A stretch of 64,000 nucleotides of DNA from Streptomyces sp. NBC_01264 (GTDB lineage: Bacteria > Actinomycetota > Actinomycetes > Streptomycetales > Streptomycetaceae). Position numbers and translations under genes: made by a program. The DNA lies in contig NZ_JAPEOX010000002.1 of the NCBI RefSeq assembly GCF_026340675.1, forward strand, positions 62,001 to 126,000, read 5' to 3'. Shown piece after piece: positions 1 through 9,129 of the stretch (positions are counted from its first letter, which is position 1; every line of letters starts with the position of its first letter). The notes beneath the pieces are model-generated. The model worked only from the letters and a program-made list of their open reading frames with translations. It searched no databases and had not been told where the DNA came from.

Positions 1-947
1 GGGCCCGCCACGCACCCCAAGACATCCTTGCCCGCCTGGGGTTTCATATGCGCGGACCGCTCGGCGTGCGCCGTCCGGCCTCGCCCTCCACCCTGCGTCG
101 CGTGCTGACCCTGGTGTGACCCGGCGGGCTGGCCGACCTGCTTGGACACGATCCGACCGAGGCGGAGTCGGTCGCGGTGGACGGCAAGACCACCCGCGGC
201 TCGCGCACCGACGCCGCCCCGGCCGCCCACCTCCTGTCCGCAGTCACGGCCGCCAGCCGCGCCGTCAGTCAGCTGCGGGTGCCGGACAAGACCAACGAAA
301 TCACTGGCTCCACCGCCCTGCTGACCCCGTTCGACCTGACCGGCACCGTAGTGACCGCCGACGCTCTGCACACCCAGCGCGAGCACGCGAAGTGGCTGGT
401 GGAGGTGAAGAAGGCGCACTACCCGCGGGTCGTCAAGGGCAACCAGCCGACCCTGCACACGGCGCTGAAGTCCCTGCCGTGGAAGGAGGTGACCGCCCGC
501 CGCTACGACCGCGAGGCCGGGCACGGGCGGCGCGAGACCCGCTCGGTACGCACGCTCACCGTCACCGGCCTCGGCCTGGACTTCCCCCACGTCGTCCAGG
601 CGGCGAAGATCCTGCGGCATCGCACCGACGCCAAGACCGGCAAGGTCACCCGACAGACCATCCACGCCATCACCGACATGACCGCGTGGGAGGCATCGCC
701 GCAGCTCATCGGACGTCTCGCCAGGTCACAGTGGTGCATCGAGGCCGTCCACCACGTCAGAGACGTAACGTTCGCCGAGGACGCCTCCGAGATCCGGACC
801 GGACACGGACCGGAGAACATGGCCACACTGCGGAACTTCGCGATCAACACCCTGCGGGACGCCGGCCACCACAGCATCGCCGCCGGACTACGGGAGGTCT
901 CCTACACGCCGTTCACCCGCCCGCTCGACCTGCTCGGGCTGACCTGA
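1..947 (+). pseudogene. ISAs1-family transposase, 5'-truncated and stop-interrupted
   Basis: The reading frame enters from the left edge, hits TGA at 117-119, and continues to the TGA ending at 947. After the stop it shows the ISAs1 DDE landmarks: VAVDGKTTRGS (first Asp), VVTADALHTQ (second Asp) and QWCIEAVHHVRDVTFAEDAS (Glu region). The stop sits where the family has coding sequence between the N-terminal domain and the first Asp. A 256-aa restart from the ATG at 177 would lack the N-terminal domain. The element is therefore most likely inactive. The upstream part lies outside the window. Confidence 0.85.
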
Positions 948-1202
948 CCAGCATCGCCACATGATCACCTGAACTTTGAATCAGCCCTGGGCGGGCAGGC
1001 GTGCCGAGTTCTGCAAGGAATGCCGGTTCTGGAATCTCATGAGACGGCCTCGGATGTAATACACTTCCCGCTTTGCCGAAAAAACCCATCCGTGGAGTGC
1101 ATTCCCAGTCTGCGCCGGCATCGCGACGTGCCGGTAGGGGCAACCGGCCCGATAGTCCCGGGCAGGGGTAAACGAAGGGGAGTATTCGTATACCGGAGAT
1201 CT

Positions 1203-1886
1203 TCAGTACGCACTGTCAACGTTGTCGATCGAGCCATAACGGGCGGCCGCATAGTTGGCCGCGGCCACGATGTTGGCGACCGGGTTGTACTGGGACTCCG
1301 CAGTGCCAGGCACGTGGTAGGCCAGGAAAGTCGGACGGATGACCTGGAGCAGGCCGATGGACGGATCACCGTCCCTGGCGTTGACGTCCCAGCCGTTGGT
1401 CGCCGACGGATTCCCACTGGACTCGCGCATGATGTTCTTGTAGAGACCGTCGTACGTACCCGGGATGTCGTGCCTCCTCATAATCTTGAGCGACTCCTTG
1501 ATCCAGCCGTTGAGATTGTTCGCGTAGACCGGAGTGCGGGCGGCCGGCCGCTCTGCGGCCCCGTCTCCTCGACGGCTCTTCTCGCGGTGAAGGCCCTTGT
1601 CGTGGTGGTGCGTCGACACGATGTGCCGGGCAGGCCCGGCATGCGTCTCCGCGACGGTCTGCTGAACGGCCAGGTACTCCAGGGCCTTCGGCCGCCCGCC
1701 GCCGATGACCTGGGTCCAGGCGGCGGGTACGGCCGCCATGGCCGTGGGGCTCCCTCCCGAGTGGGAGCCGACGGTGACGAGAGAGAAGGCAAGGGCTGCG
1801 GATCCCAAGGCGGCAACACCGACGATCGCGGCCCGGCGCGCCGGCATCGGTCGGTGGCTTCGGCCCGGAGCGCCGGTCTCAAGCAT
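1203..1886 (-). CDS. Secreted lytic transglycosylase (SLT fold)
   Basis: Predicted peptidoglycan lytic transglycosylase of 227 aa. The N-terminus has basic residues followed by a hydrophobic stretch (residues about 17-38), consistent with a signal peptide. A Pro/His/Arg-rich linker follows. The C-terminal 105 residues carry the SLT signature: a Glu in NIMRESSGNP (probable catalytic acid), SIGLLQVI, and NPVANIVAAANYAAARYG. The start at 1886 is preceded by GAAGAGG seven bases upstream; a longer frame to 2006 lacks a good site and has no signal-like N-terminus. Streptomyces usually has several such hydrolases. The gene is monocistronic, and nothing nearby explains its regulation. Confidence 0.85.
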   Translation of the reverse strand: MLETGAPGRSHRPMPARRAAIVGVAALGSAALAFSLVTVGSHSGGSPTAMAAVPAAWTQVIGGGRPKALEYLAVQQTVAETHAGPARHIVSTHHHDKGLHREKSRRGDGAAERPAARTPVYANNLNGWIKESLKIMRRHDIPGTYDGLYKNIMRESSGNPSATNGWDVNARDGDPSIGLLQVIRPTFLAYHVPGTAESQYNPVANIVAAANYAAARYGSIDNVDSAY

Positions 1887-2418
1887 GGGGAAACCTCTTC
1901 GAATAGCGGGAATGTCTGGAAAGCACCGCGGGACAGTGGCGCCGTGGGACTTAATTCTTAGCGGCGGAGGGAATGCCCCGCAATAACGTGACCTACGATC
2001 TCCCATAGTGGATCAGGGAGTCCCGGGGCCGTTCATCAGAGCCGAGATATTCCGGAAAGCTCAGGAGGAGGACGGGCGCGTGCGGACTGTTTACCCGTCC
2101 GCTAGGTGGCTTCGTAAGTGACTTACGACCCCGTGATCGGTCTCACATCAAATGCGGTCGAGGTGATCACGAATGTGTTCGACGGGAACGCCGCAGGCGC
2201 TGAAGGCCGCCCGCCCCTCGTGTCCGTGTTTCTCCACACTCCCTTTCGGGCACGCCGGGGCCGGCCGCAGCGGGACTCGGGGCCCTGGAGTCAGGACCTT
2301 CGCGGCCGCTGTGCCGGGCCTGTGAGGTGTGCCATGGATGGTGGGTATCCGGCCCCGGCAGGCCCATACCTCCCGCCGCCGGACCGGCGGCGGCAACCCA
2401 TCGCCGGAAGGGGATCCG
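1887..2418. other. Intergenic region with one perfect palindrome
   Basis: No convincing gene. It separates the divergent transglycosylase and zinc-ribbon genes. It holds the palindrome at 2112-2128 and, at 2273-2285, a loose GGACT-N3-GGCCC match to the operator family of the stress island. I saw no clear ydaO-type riboswitch. Confidence 0.5.
2112..2128. repeat. Perfect 17-bp palindrome TCGTAAGTGACTTACGA
   Basis: Eight-base arms (TCGTAAGT / ACTTACGA) flank a single G. This is A/T-richer than its surroundings and lies between two divergent genes, so it may be a binding site for a dimeric regulator. No regulator gene is adjacent, so the role is unknown. Confidence 0.5.
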
Positions 2419-2754
2419 ATGTACTTCCCCGAGTCCGACACGCGCTTCGCCCCGACCTCGGGACCGCTCTGCCCCGGGGACCTCCTCCGGGAGCCGTACA
2501 CTTTCACCTGCCTGACCTGCGGCATTAGTTGGGAGGCGGAGTACGAGGTGATCTGCCGCATGGGGAACCTGGGCGTGGACCGCGAGATCTACACCGTCGA
2601 CGGCGAAGTGACACCGCCGCCCACCGCGCCTCGGACCTGCGCGGGCTGCGGCAGCGCACAGGTCCGCGGCAGGCAGACGGAGCCGACCACCGTGGCGCAC
2701 AACGTGCCCGTGCCGCGCCTGCGCCTGCGCCTGCGGACACGAAGCCGTCGCTGA
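2419..2754 (+). CDS. Small zinc-ribbon protein, unknown function
   Basis: Protein of 111 aa with two CxxC knuckles, CLTCG (about residue 33) and CAGCG (about residue 76), which together could hold one zinc ion. The start ATG follows GGAAGGGG by five bases. An upstream in-frame ATG at 2329 has no such site. The C-terminal tail is very Arg-rich. No enzymatic domain is recognisable. A weak match to the island operator lies about 135 bp upstream, so it may be an outlying member of the stress regulon; that is inference. Confidence 0.6.
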   Translation: MYFPESDTRFAPTSGPLCPGDLLREPYTFTCLTCGISWEAEYEVICRMGNLGVDREIYTVDGEVTPPPTAPRTCAGCGSAQVRGRQTEPTTVAHNVPVPRLRLRLRTRSRR

Positions 2755-3066
2755 AGAGCGAGGCAACCGTTGTGGGGCAGTCGGTGGTCCCGGCCCCGCA
2801 CGACGGGGTTGCCGGGTCAACACGAGCGGCCGCGCGGGGTGTGCGGGTCGCACCGCGCCTGGCGGCCGCCTCAGCCACGCCCTTCCGCATCCTCCATGGG
2901 CCGACTCGACGCGAGCATCGTGACGCTCACCTCTCCCAACCTGGGAGTTCCACTCCCCCATTGGCCACGGTCCAGCGGTTCTCCCTCCCGTACCCGCTCG
3001 CCCTCACCGCGGCACTCGCCGCCGTCGGGCATCTCCCGGACGCACTGGGCAGTATCCGACAAATGA

Positions 3067-3177
3067 TCATGGGGCTGGTTCGCGGAGCCTGAGGATCAGC
3101 GGGGCCCGGACGACTCCGGCGCGGTAGCGCTCGGCGAGCTTGTCGAACCTGGTCGCGATCGCGCGGAACTGCTCGAG
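3067..3177 (-). pseudogene. C-terminal remnant of an IS5-family transposase
   Basis: Reading the minus strand gives EQFRAIATRFDKLAERY followed by a stop at 3067-3069 after REPAP. That segment is the conserved C-terminal signature of IS5-type transposases. No N-terminal part or partner end is visible nearby, so only a scar remains. It borders the penicillin-binding protein gene. Confidence 0.7.
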
Positions 3178-3258
3178 GCGTGCGAAGCCCGGCTGGAGCA
3201 GGCCTTGTCGCCCAGGACTCGGGCCGGTGTCCTGCGCCGGCGGCCGACGCGACGGCCC

Positions 3259-4716
3259 TCAGCCGAACAGCGCCGCCCGCATCATAGCCGCGGCAATCGG
3301 CGCCGCCTGCCCGTTGCCCGATACATCGGTGCGGACCGCGCCGCTGGACTGTACGAGTACGGCCACCGCGACCTCCTTCCCCCGCGGGCCGCGGGCGCAG
3401 GAGACGAACCACGCGTACGGCTCACCGTTGTTGCCGTCACCGTTCTGGGCGGTGCCGGTCTTGCCGCCGACAGTGAGGCCTCCGATCCGGGCGTTCGTGC
3501 CGGTGCCGTCCTCGACCACCGTCCGCATCGCCGAGCACAGCTCTCCGGCGGTGGCGGCCGACATCGCGGGCGAGCCCCCGTACGGTCCTGGATCGGCCTT
3601 GCTCAGCGCGTGGCCGCTCGCATCGGTCGTCTCCTCGACCATGTACGGCTTCATCAGGGTGCCGCCGTCGGCGACGGCCGAGACGACCATCGCCATCTCC
3701 AAGGGTGTGGCCTGGTCGTCGAACTGGCCGAACCCCGACAGCGCGGTCTGTGCGGCATTCATCCGGGACGGGTACACGCTTTCCGCCGCACGTACGGGTG
3801 TGTCCACATCGGGATCGTTGAAACCGAGCCGGTCGGCCTCGGCCGCGATCCGGGCGCTGCCCAGCTGAACGGCGATCTTGGCGAAGACGGTGTTGCAGGA
3901 GTACTGCAGGGCGGTACGGATGCTGGCGTTGCGGCAGGGGGCGGAGGATTCCTCGTTGGTGACGTACCGCGTGGTCCGCGGCGGCAGGTAGGGGTCCGGG
4001 CTCTGCGTCGGAGTGTCGACGTCCGGGTAGAGCCCGTCCTTGAGTGCGGCGGCCGCGACCACCAGTTTGAACACGGACCCGGGTGCGAGGGGATCCCGCA
4101 GGGCGCGGTTCAGCGTCGGTGTCCGCGGGTCCGCGAGCAGTGCCTGCCTCGCCCGCACGTCAGCGGGCGACTCCCCGGAGAACGTCCCCGGGTCATAGGA
4201 GGGGGTACTGGCCATGGCGAGGATCGCGCCGGTCCTCGGGTCCAGGGCGACAGCTGCGCCCGTACTGGCTCCGAGACCCCGGTAGGCCGCCTTCTGCACG
4301 GCGGGGTCGATCGTGGTGAGCACCTCGCCCGGTCTGGCCGGCGTCCTGCCGAATTCTTGCAGCGGGGACTTCAGGCGGGGGTCGGTGCCGTCGAGGAGCG
4401 GCTGGTCCAGGGCCTCCAGCTGGGTACTGCCGTAGAGCTGTGAGGAGTAGCCGGTCACGGGAGCGTAGAGCTTGCCGTCCGTGTAGGTGCGCTTGTACGC
4501 GAGGTCGCCGCTCGTGCGCTCGGACCCGGTGACCGGGCGCCCCTCCACCAGGATGTCGCCCAGCGGACGGCTGTAGCGGTCGATGGCATCGCGCTCGTTG
4601 TGCGGGTTCACGGCAAGGCTGTGGGACTCGCCCGCCTGCAGCCACGTAACGCGCACGAGGAGGGCGAGGGCCAAGCCGAAGAGCACGACGGCAACACGCC
4701 GCACGGGCCGGTTCAC
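3259..4716 (-). CDS. Class B penicillin-binding protein (PBP2/PbpA-like transpeptidase)
   Basis: Peptidoglycan D,D-transpeptidase of 485 aa. There is one N-terminal membrane anchor (residues 8-22), a PBP dimerisation-type region, then the penicilloyl-serine transferase domain. All three active-site motifs are present: S214-V-F-K217, S273-C-N275 and K419-T-G421. The length fits the short PbpA-like enzymes of actinobacteria that act with RodA/FtsW proteins in septation or sporulation. No rodA or ftsW gene is adjacent, so it appears to be an extra, stand-alone copy next to IS scars, possibly a relocated paralogue. The start at 4716 is the first Met of the frame and gives a sensible anchor. Confidence 0.92.
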   Translation of the reverse strand: MNRPVRRVAVVLFGLALALLVRVTWLQAGESHSLAVNPHNERDAIDRYSRPLGDILVEGRPVTGSERTSGDLAYKRTYTDGKLYAPVTGYSSQLYGSTQLEALDQPLLDGTDPRLKSPLQEFGRTPARPGEVLTTIDPAVQKAAYRGLGASTGAAVALDPRTGAILAMASTPSYDPGTFSGESPADVRARQALLADPRTPTLNRALRDPLAPGSVFKLVVAAAALKDGLYPDVDTPTQSPDPYLPPRTTRYVTNEESSAPCRNASIRTALQYSCNTVFAKIAVQLGSARIAAEADRLGFNDPDVDTPVRAAESVYPSRMNAAQTALSGFGQFDDQATPLEMAMVVSAVADGGTLMKPYMVEETTDASGHALSKADPGPYGGSPAMSAATAGELCSAMRTVVEDGTGTNARIGGLTVGGKTGTAQNGDGNNGEPYAWFVSCARGPRGKEVAVAVLVQSSGAVRTDVSGNGQAAPIAAAMMRAALFG

Positions 4717-5241
4717 GCGTCATCTTCCCGCCCGGCTGCGCCGGCGCGGTACACCGACGGAGACGGACAAGGATCTGCGGACGGGCAGCGGGCGGGAACC
4801 AGGGCTCGACTTGGCCGGCATAAAGGGCTCTTCACGGAAGACGGAGGAACAGGACTGGACCCCTCCAGCCTCCACCACGGTCCGCTCCCCCAAGGGATTA
4901 CCTTCGTCCCGACCTTGCCTCGCTCACCACGACGAAAGGTAGCCGTGCGGGTGCCGACGCCCAGCCAGGCCGGTGCCCCCGTTATCTTTTTCGCGGTCCT
5001 GCAATGGGGCCGCTGGCCTCCGGGCCCGGTATGACTGTGTCCCCTCTGTCGAAGTGATGGCCTGGGGGGTGGTGTCGCCGGGGCCGTGGGGTGCCGTCGG
5101 AGATGCTGATGAGAGACCCGGCCACCGCCCGGTCCGGCGCAATGCCGGGCAGAGACGTGGGCGGCAGGTCTGCATAACGTGGATGCGCGAGCACGGTGCC
5201 AACGCCGAGGCCGGCCAGGTCAACCACCCGGGAGGGGTGCG
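4717..5241. other. Non-coding stretch including the IS110 leader
   Basis: No gene is supported here. The right half (roughly 5030-5241) belongs to the IS110 element. In this family the left non-coding end can encode the bridge (seek) RNA that guides recombination. I cannot fold it or place the element edge by eye. Confidence 0.4.
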
Positions 5242-6530
5242 ATGTTAGACACCGGTGATGTGGGCGTCTTCCTGGGTATGGACGTCGGCAAGACAGCTCA
5301 CCACGGCCACGGTCTGACGCCGGCGGGCAAGAAGGTCTTCGACAAACCGATGCCTAACAGCGAACCGAGACTGCGGGCCGTCTTCGACAAGCTGATCGCG
5401 AAGTTCGGCACGGTGCTGGTGATCGTGGACCAGCCCGCATCGATCGGGGCTCTGCCGCTGACCGTCGCCCGGGACGCGGGCTGCGAAGTCGCCTACCTGC
5501 CCGGCCTCGCGATGCGGCGGATCGCTGATCTGTATCCGGGCGAGGCGAAAACGGACGCGAAGGACGCGGCGGTGATCGCGGACGCGGCCAGGACGATGCC
5601 CCATGTCCTGCGTTCGCTGGAGCTGACCGACGAGGTCACTGCCGAGCTCACGGTGCTGACCGGCTTCGACCAGGACCTCGCCGCCGAAGCCACCCGCACC
5701 AGCAACCGGATACGCGGCCTGCTCACCCAGTTCCACCCCTCGCTGGAACGCGTACTCGGACCCCGGCTGGACCACCGGGCCGTCACCTGGCTCCTCGAAC
5801 GCTACGGATCCCCGGCCGCTCTGCGGAAAGCCGGCCGCCGCAGGCTCGTCGAACTCATCCGCCCGAAGGCCCCGCGGATGGCCGTCCGGCTGATCGACGA
5901 GGTCTTCGACGCTCTCGACGAACAGACCGTCGTGGTCCCGGGAACCGGGACTCTCGACATCGTGATCCCGTCCCTGGCCGCTTCCCTCGCGGCGGTTCAC
6001 GACCAGCGCCGGGCCTTGGAAGCGCAGATCAACAGCCTGCTGGAGGCTCACCCTCTTCACCAGGTCCTGACCTCGATGCCGGGAGTCGGCGTCAGGACCG
6101 CTGCCGTCCTGCTGGTCACCGTCGGCGACGGCACCAGTTTCCCCAGCGCCGCCCACCTCGCCTCCTACGCCGGGCTCGCGCCGACGACGAAGTCGTCCGG
6201 GACCTCGATCCACGGCGAACACGCACCCAGAGGCGGAAACCGGCAGCTCAAACGCGCCATGTTCCTCTCCGCCTTCGCCTGCATGAACGCCGACCCGGCC
6301 TCCCGCACCTACTACGACAGACAAAGAGCCCGCGGGAAAACCCACACCCAGGCCCTCCTCCGCCTCGCCCGCCAACGCATCAGCGTCCTGTTCGCCATGC
6401 TCCGCGACGGCACCTTCTACGAGTCCAGAACCCCCGCCATCACCCTCGCCGCATGACCACCCCAAACAGCCCCATACCCGGCACCACGTCCTTGACGAAG
6501 GACATAGAGACACCCCCCCGTAGGAATGGT
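5030..6530 (+). mobile_element. IS110-family insertion sequence (edges approximate)
   Basis: The element contains one intact transposase gene with a long leader and a short 3' tail. IS110 elements lack terminal inverted repeats, so the boundaries cannot be read directly. The limits given are estimates from the usual leader length and the end of similarity-like sequence. It sits between the penicillin-binding protein gene and a LacI/MFS scar. Confidence 0.5.
5242..6456 (+). CDS. IS110-family transposase (DEDD recombinase), intact
   Basis: Full-length 404-aa recombinase. The N-terminal RuvC-like domain starts with FLGMDVGKTAHHG (Asp14) and continues to GEAKTDAKDAAVIADAAR, supplying the DEDD acidic residues. 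The C-terminal transposase_20 domain has SMPGVGVRTAAVLL and GNRQLKRAMFLSAFA. The start ATG at 5242 follows GGAGGGG with a five-base gap; the frame also opens upstream at 5179 but without a site. There are no frameshifts or internal stops, so the element could still be active. Confidence 0.93.
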   Translation: MLDTGDVGVFLGMDVGKTAHHGHGLTPAGKKVFDKPMPNSEPRLRAVFDKLIAKFGTVLVIVDQPASIGALPLTVARDAGCEVAYLPGLAMRRIADLYPGEAKTDAKDAAVIADAARTMPHVLRSLELTDEVTAELTVLTGFDQDLAAEATRTSNRIRGLLTQFHPSLERVLGPRLDHRAVTWLLERYGSPAALRKAGRRRLVELIRPKAPRMAVRLIDEVFDALDEQTVVVPGTGTLDIVIPSLAASLAAVHDQRRALEAQINSLLEAHPLHQVLTSMPGVGVRTAAVLLVTVGDGTSFPSAAHLASYAGLAPTTKSSGTSIHGEHAPRGGNRQLKRAMFLSAFACMNADPASRTYYDRQRARGKTHTQALLRLARQRISVLFAMLRDGTFYESRTPAITLAA

Positions 6531-6638
6531 CAGTTTGCTCGTCACAGCGCTGGCGCACCCGAAACCCCGCATCTCGCCCAGGATCGGGCCAGTGGGCCGC
6601 ACGGGTACCCCTTGTCCCCCAGTGATCCCCCACGGGTG

Positions 6639-6740
6639 CCCGCGCTCACCCTCTACGACGTCGCCGTGCACGCCGGAGTGTCTGAGTCCTCTTGGCGCCA
6701 CCACCACGCCGCGTTCACCGCAGCCAGCCGTCCCATCAGC
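6639..6740 (+). pseudogene. Fragment of a LacI-type DNA-binding domain
   Basis: The translation ALTLYDVAVHAGVSES matches the start of the LacI helix-turn-helix (T-x-x-D-V-A-x-x-A-G-V-S). It then degenerates within about 20 residues, and no ligand-binding domain follows. Only this short stretch supports the call. Confidence 0.35.
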
Positions 6741-6744
6741 CGCG

Positions 6745-6858
6745 TCAGTGGCCCTCACGGCGCGTGGCAGGAAGCAGGAGCGCGGCAACCAGGCCCACCG
6801 CCAGGGCCGACGGCATGATCAGGAGGGCAGTGTGGAAGTCGCCGGCGGTGGGGAGCGT
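6745..6858 (-). pseudogene. C-terminal tail of an MFS-type membrane transporter
   Basis: The minus strand reads a hydrophobic helix, ALLIMPSALAVGLVAALLL, then PATRREGH and a stop at 6745-6747. This looks like the last membrane segment of an EmrB-type transporter. The frame is cut where IS256 sequence begins near 6857, which suggests that insertion or a later deletion removed the rest. Confidence 0.5.
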
Positions 6859-6944
6859 GTCTGAAAGATCGTGTAAGTCCGTGATGTGGAAGCCTGGCCC
6901 GGGGCTCGGCCTCGGGCCTGTGGGCCAGGCGGATCGGACGAGTC

Positions 6945-7246
6945 ATGGCAGACAAAAACGAAGCGGCCGCGTCCGTGGCCAGCGACAATACGGTCGACGA
7001 GGTGCTCGAGCGGCTGCTCGACAAAGCTGACGCCTCCGGGGCGGCCCTTCTCGGTGAGGGCGGGCTCCTGACCGAGATCACCAAGGCCGTCCTCGAGCGG
7101 GCCCTGGAAGCCGAGATGAGTGAACACCTCGGCTACGAACGCGGAGATTCCGGAGGTCACGGGTCTGGGAACTCCCGCAACGGAACCTCGCCCAAGACGG
7201 TCCTGACCGATGCCGGAGCGGTCACTCTGGCGGTGCCGCGTGATGC
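6945..7246 (+). pseudogene. N-terminal fragment of an IS256 (Mutator) transposase
   Basis: The ATG at 6945 opens a frame typical of the IS256 N-terminus: a helical start, then EMSEHLGYERGD and GNSRNGTSPKTVLTDAGAV, ending at VPRD. Similarity stops abruptly near 7246, before any of the DDE residues. The sequence switches to a DUF427 fragment. The left end of the element probably begins near 6857 with GTGTCTGAAAGATCGTGTAAG-like sequence. Confidence 0.8.
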
Positions 7247-7432
7247 TACGAGGACCCCTCCCCCGGATTTGCCGCGCTCTGCGGCTTCCTGGCCTTCTAC
7301 CCGTCCCGGGTGGATCACTGCCGAGTCGGGGACGAGGAAGTGGTCGCGCAGCCGGGAGACTTCTACGGGGGCTGGATCACATCCGAGATCAAGGGGCCCT
7401 TCAAGGGCCCTCCGGGTACCCGGGGGTGGTGA
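7247..7432 (+). pseudogene. C-terminal fragment of a DUF427 protein
   Basis: The frame starting at 7247 reads FAALCGFLAFYPSRVDHC, then DEEVVAQPGDFYGGWIT and a short tail ending at the TGA at 7430-7432. This is the conserved end of the DUF427 beta-barrel family. The N-terminal half is replaced by IS256 sequence in another frame, so it cannot be made as a normal protein. Confidence 0.65.
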
Positions 7433-7626
7433 TGCCGACCGCGCCGCCGCCGGATGGGCCCGGCTCGCGTATCCGGCAGCGGCGCGGTAGGAGAAGAGGA
7501 GGCGGGCAGCAACGAAGCGGTGTCCGCGCGGAAGAGATGCCGAGCCGCGGCGTACGCGGGTCGCGCTGCGCGTCAGATCGAGTACACCGGGAGCCGGCCG
7601 TGGCACGTTCCGGGGCACCAGCACCG

Positions 7627-7935
7627 ATGCCGGCCCCGGCCCGCCCCCAACGGTCGAGGCAGTGGCGGGCCCTTACGGGCTTCCTCGCCGTGAGTTACGG
7701 CGTCTCGGCGCTGGGAGCGCTGGCCTCCGCCGATGCGGGTGAGGTGTACGCGGCGCTGGTCCGGCCCGGCTGGGCCCCGCCGGCCCGCCAGTTCGGGCTC
7801 GCCCTGCTGGACGTCGTCCTGCTGCTGGCCGCGCTCGCCACCACGGTTTGTACTGTTCTGGCGGTTGAGCCGCACTGCTGCGTTCCTGCTCGTCCCATAC
7901 GTGGTGTGGGTGGCCTTCGCGACCGTCCTCAACGC
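7627..7935 (+). pseudogene. TspO/MBR-family protein, deleted and frameshifted
   Basis: The first part, TGFLAVSYGVSALGALAS and RPGWAPPA, is the TspO N-terminus. It then jumps straight to FGLALLDVVLLLAALATT from the fourth helix, so roughly 50 residues are missing. A frameshift near 7840-7850 moves the last helix (WRLSRTAAFLLVPYVVW, then VAFATVLNAS) into the frame of 7733. TspO proteins bind porphyrins and often neighbour light-response genes in Streptomyces; the next remnant is LitR-like. Confidence 0.7.
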
Positions 7936-8530
7936 GTCCATGGCAGCTGAACCCGTGAAGGTCGAAGAGCAACCCCTGCCACCGCCGGTGATCGGCATGA
8001 GTGCGGGCGCCGTGGCGCAGCGTCTCGGAGTGGCGCCGGGAACGCTGCGTTCGTGGGAGCGGCGTTATGCGATCGGGCCTGCTGTCCGCGTCGCGGGCAA
8101 GCACCGGCGCCGGCTGCCGGAGGACATCGCGCGTCTGGAGGAGATGTGCCATCTGACCGGGCAGGGGGTACCGCCCGCGGAGGCCGCGCGAGCTGCCCGG
8201 GTGAAGGCCGCAGGAGCGTTGCGGGACAAGGACGATGCGCCCGCGACCGGGGGGGGGGCGGGCTCCTGGAGATTCCGCGACGCTGCCACTGGGGCCGGTC
8301 CGTGTCGAGTGCCGCGGTCTCGCACGGGCGACGGTGAGACTGGACGGGGAAGCGGTGGAGCTCCTCCTGGACCGGGCGATCGAGGACCACGGATGCGCGC
8401 TGGTGTGGGAGGAGATCATCGCCCCGACGCTGCACGCGGCCGGCCGCACGTGGGCCTCTGCAGGCGAACGGTACATCGAGGTCGAGCACCTGCTGTCCTG
8501 GCTGGTCCTCCGGCGTTTCCAGTCTGAGCC
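7936..8530 (+). pseudogene. litR: LitR/CarH-like MerR regulator, frameshifted and truncated
   Basis: The MerR-type winged helix is clear: GAVAQRLGVAPGTLRSWERR and then PEDIARLEEMCHLTGQGV. After the run of ten G at 8249-8258 the reading frame changes. The new frame shows the B12-binding-linker part: RVECRGLARATVRLDGEAVE, WEEIIAPTLHAAGRTW and YIEVEHLLSW. The B12-binding domain itself is missing. LitR is a light-responsive repressor of carotenoid genes. Two lesions make this copy non-functional unless the G-run is a sequencing error, and even then the C-terminus is lost. Confidence 0.7.
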
Positions 8531-8647
8531 CTGCGCGAGGTGGTACGACGGGTGGGCCCGTCGCCGATGCGTTTCTCGTTGAACACCGCTTGTCGGTTGG
8601 CCGTATCGGATCCCGTCTCCGAAGGCTCGTTTCGGCACAATGGTCGC

Positions 8648-8851
8648 GTGACGAACAATGAGGATGTCGAAGCACCTTCCATCAGCAAGGGCTTGGTTGT
8701 AGGCATACTGATCGGCATCGCAGTCGGGCTGGTGCTCGGGCTGGCCGTCTTCGACAACATGGCGATCGGCCTGGTACTCGGCAGTGGCGCAGGCGGGGTC
8801 CTCGGCGCCACTTTCCCAGCGGCGCGGCGCTCGCAGGGCCGGCCTTCATGA
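8648..8851 (+). CDS. Small glycine-zipper membrane protein
   Basis: Protein of 67 aa with a GTG start. Residues 15-53 form a Gly-rich hydrophobic hairpin (VVGILIGIAVGLVLGLAV, a short turn, then IGLVLGSGAGGVLG), followed by a basic tail. No ribosome binding site precedes the start. A CACAAT box ends eight bases before the GTG, so the transcript may be leaderless. Function unknown. It is intact although surrounded by gene remnants. Confidence 0.5.
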   Translation: MTNNEDVEAPSISKGLVVGILIGIAVGLVLGLAVFDNMAIGLVLGSGAGGVLGATFPAARRSQGRPS

Positions 8852-9129
8852 GCTCCACGCCGCGGCCTGTGCCGGAGTGCTGCACGTGAACTCCCCAAGC
8901 ACAGCTCGGCCTTGTTCACGGGTTGTGGGATCCGGCACAGCTCTTGAGGAGCGGTCGCGGAGCGTCACCTCGAAGTTCGATTCCAAGGGAACTGGTTCGT
9001 GTCAGACCGCGTACGCCTTTCTGTCTGACCGTCGGAAGTAACGCCCCATCGGGTCTCCGCCGGTCGATGCCACGGCCGGCCGTGAACGGTGATGGTGCTG
9101 GTCATACAGACGGATGCACCGTTCTGAGC

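Noticed and set aside
117..119. TGA as selenocysteine in the ISAs1 transposase
   Set aside because: Transposases of this family do not use selenocysteine and no SECIS-like hairpin was seen. A nonsense mutation is simpler.
1887..2110. ydaO/c-di-AMP riboswitch before the transglycosylase
   Set aside because: Such switches often precede cell-wall hydrolase genes, but I could not find the conserved core sequence here.
7433..7626. Coding sequence between the DUF427 and TspO remnants
   Set aside because: Several short frames exist, but none has a start site or recognisable family.
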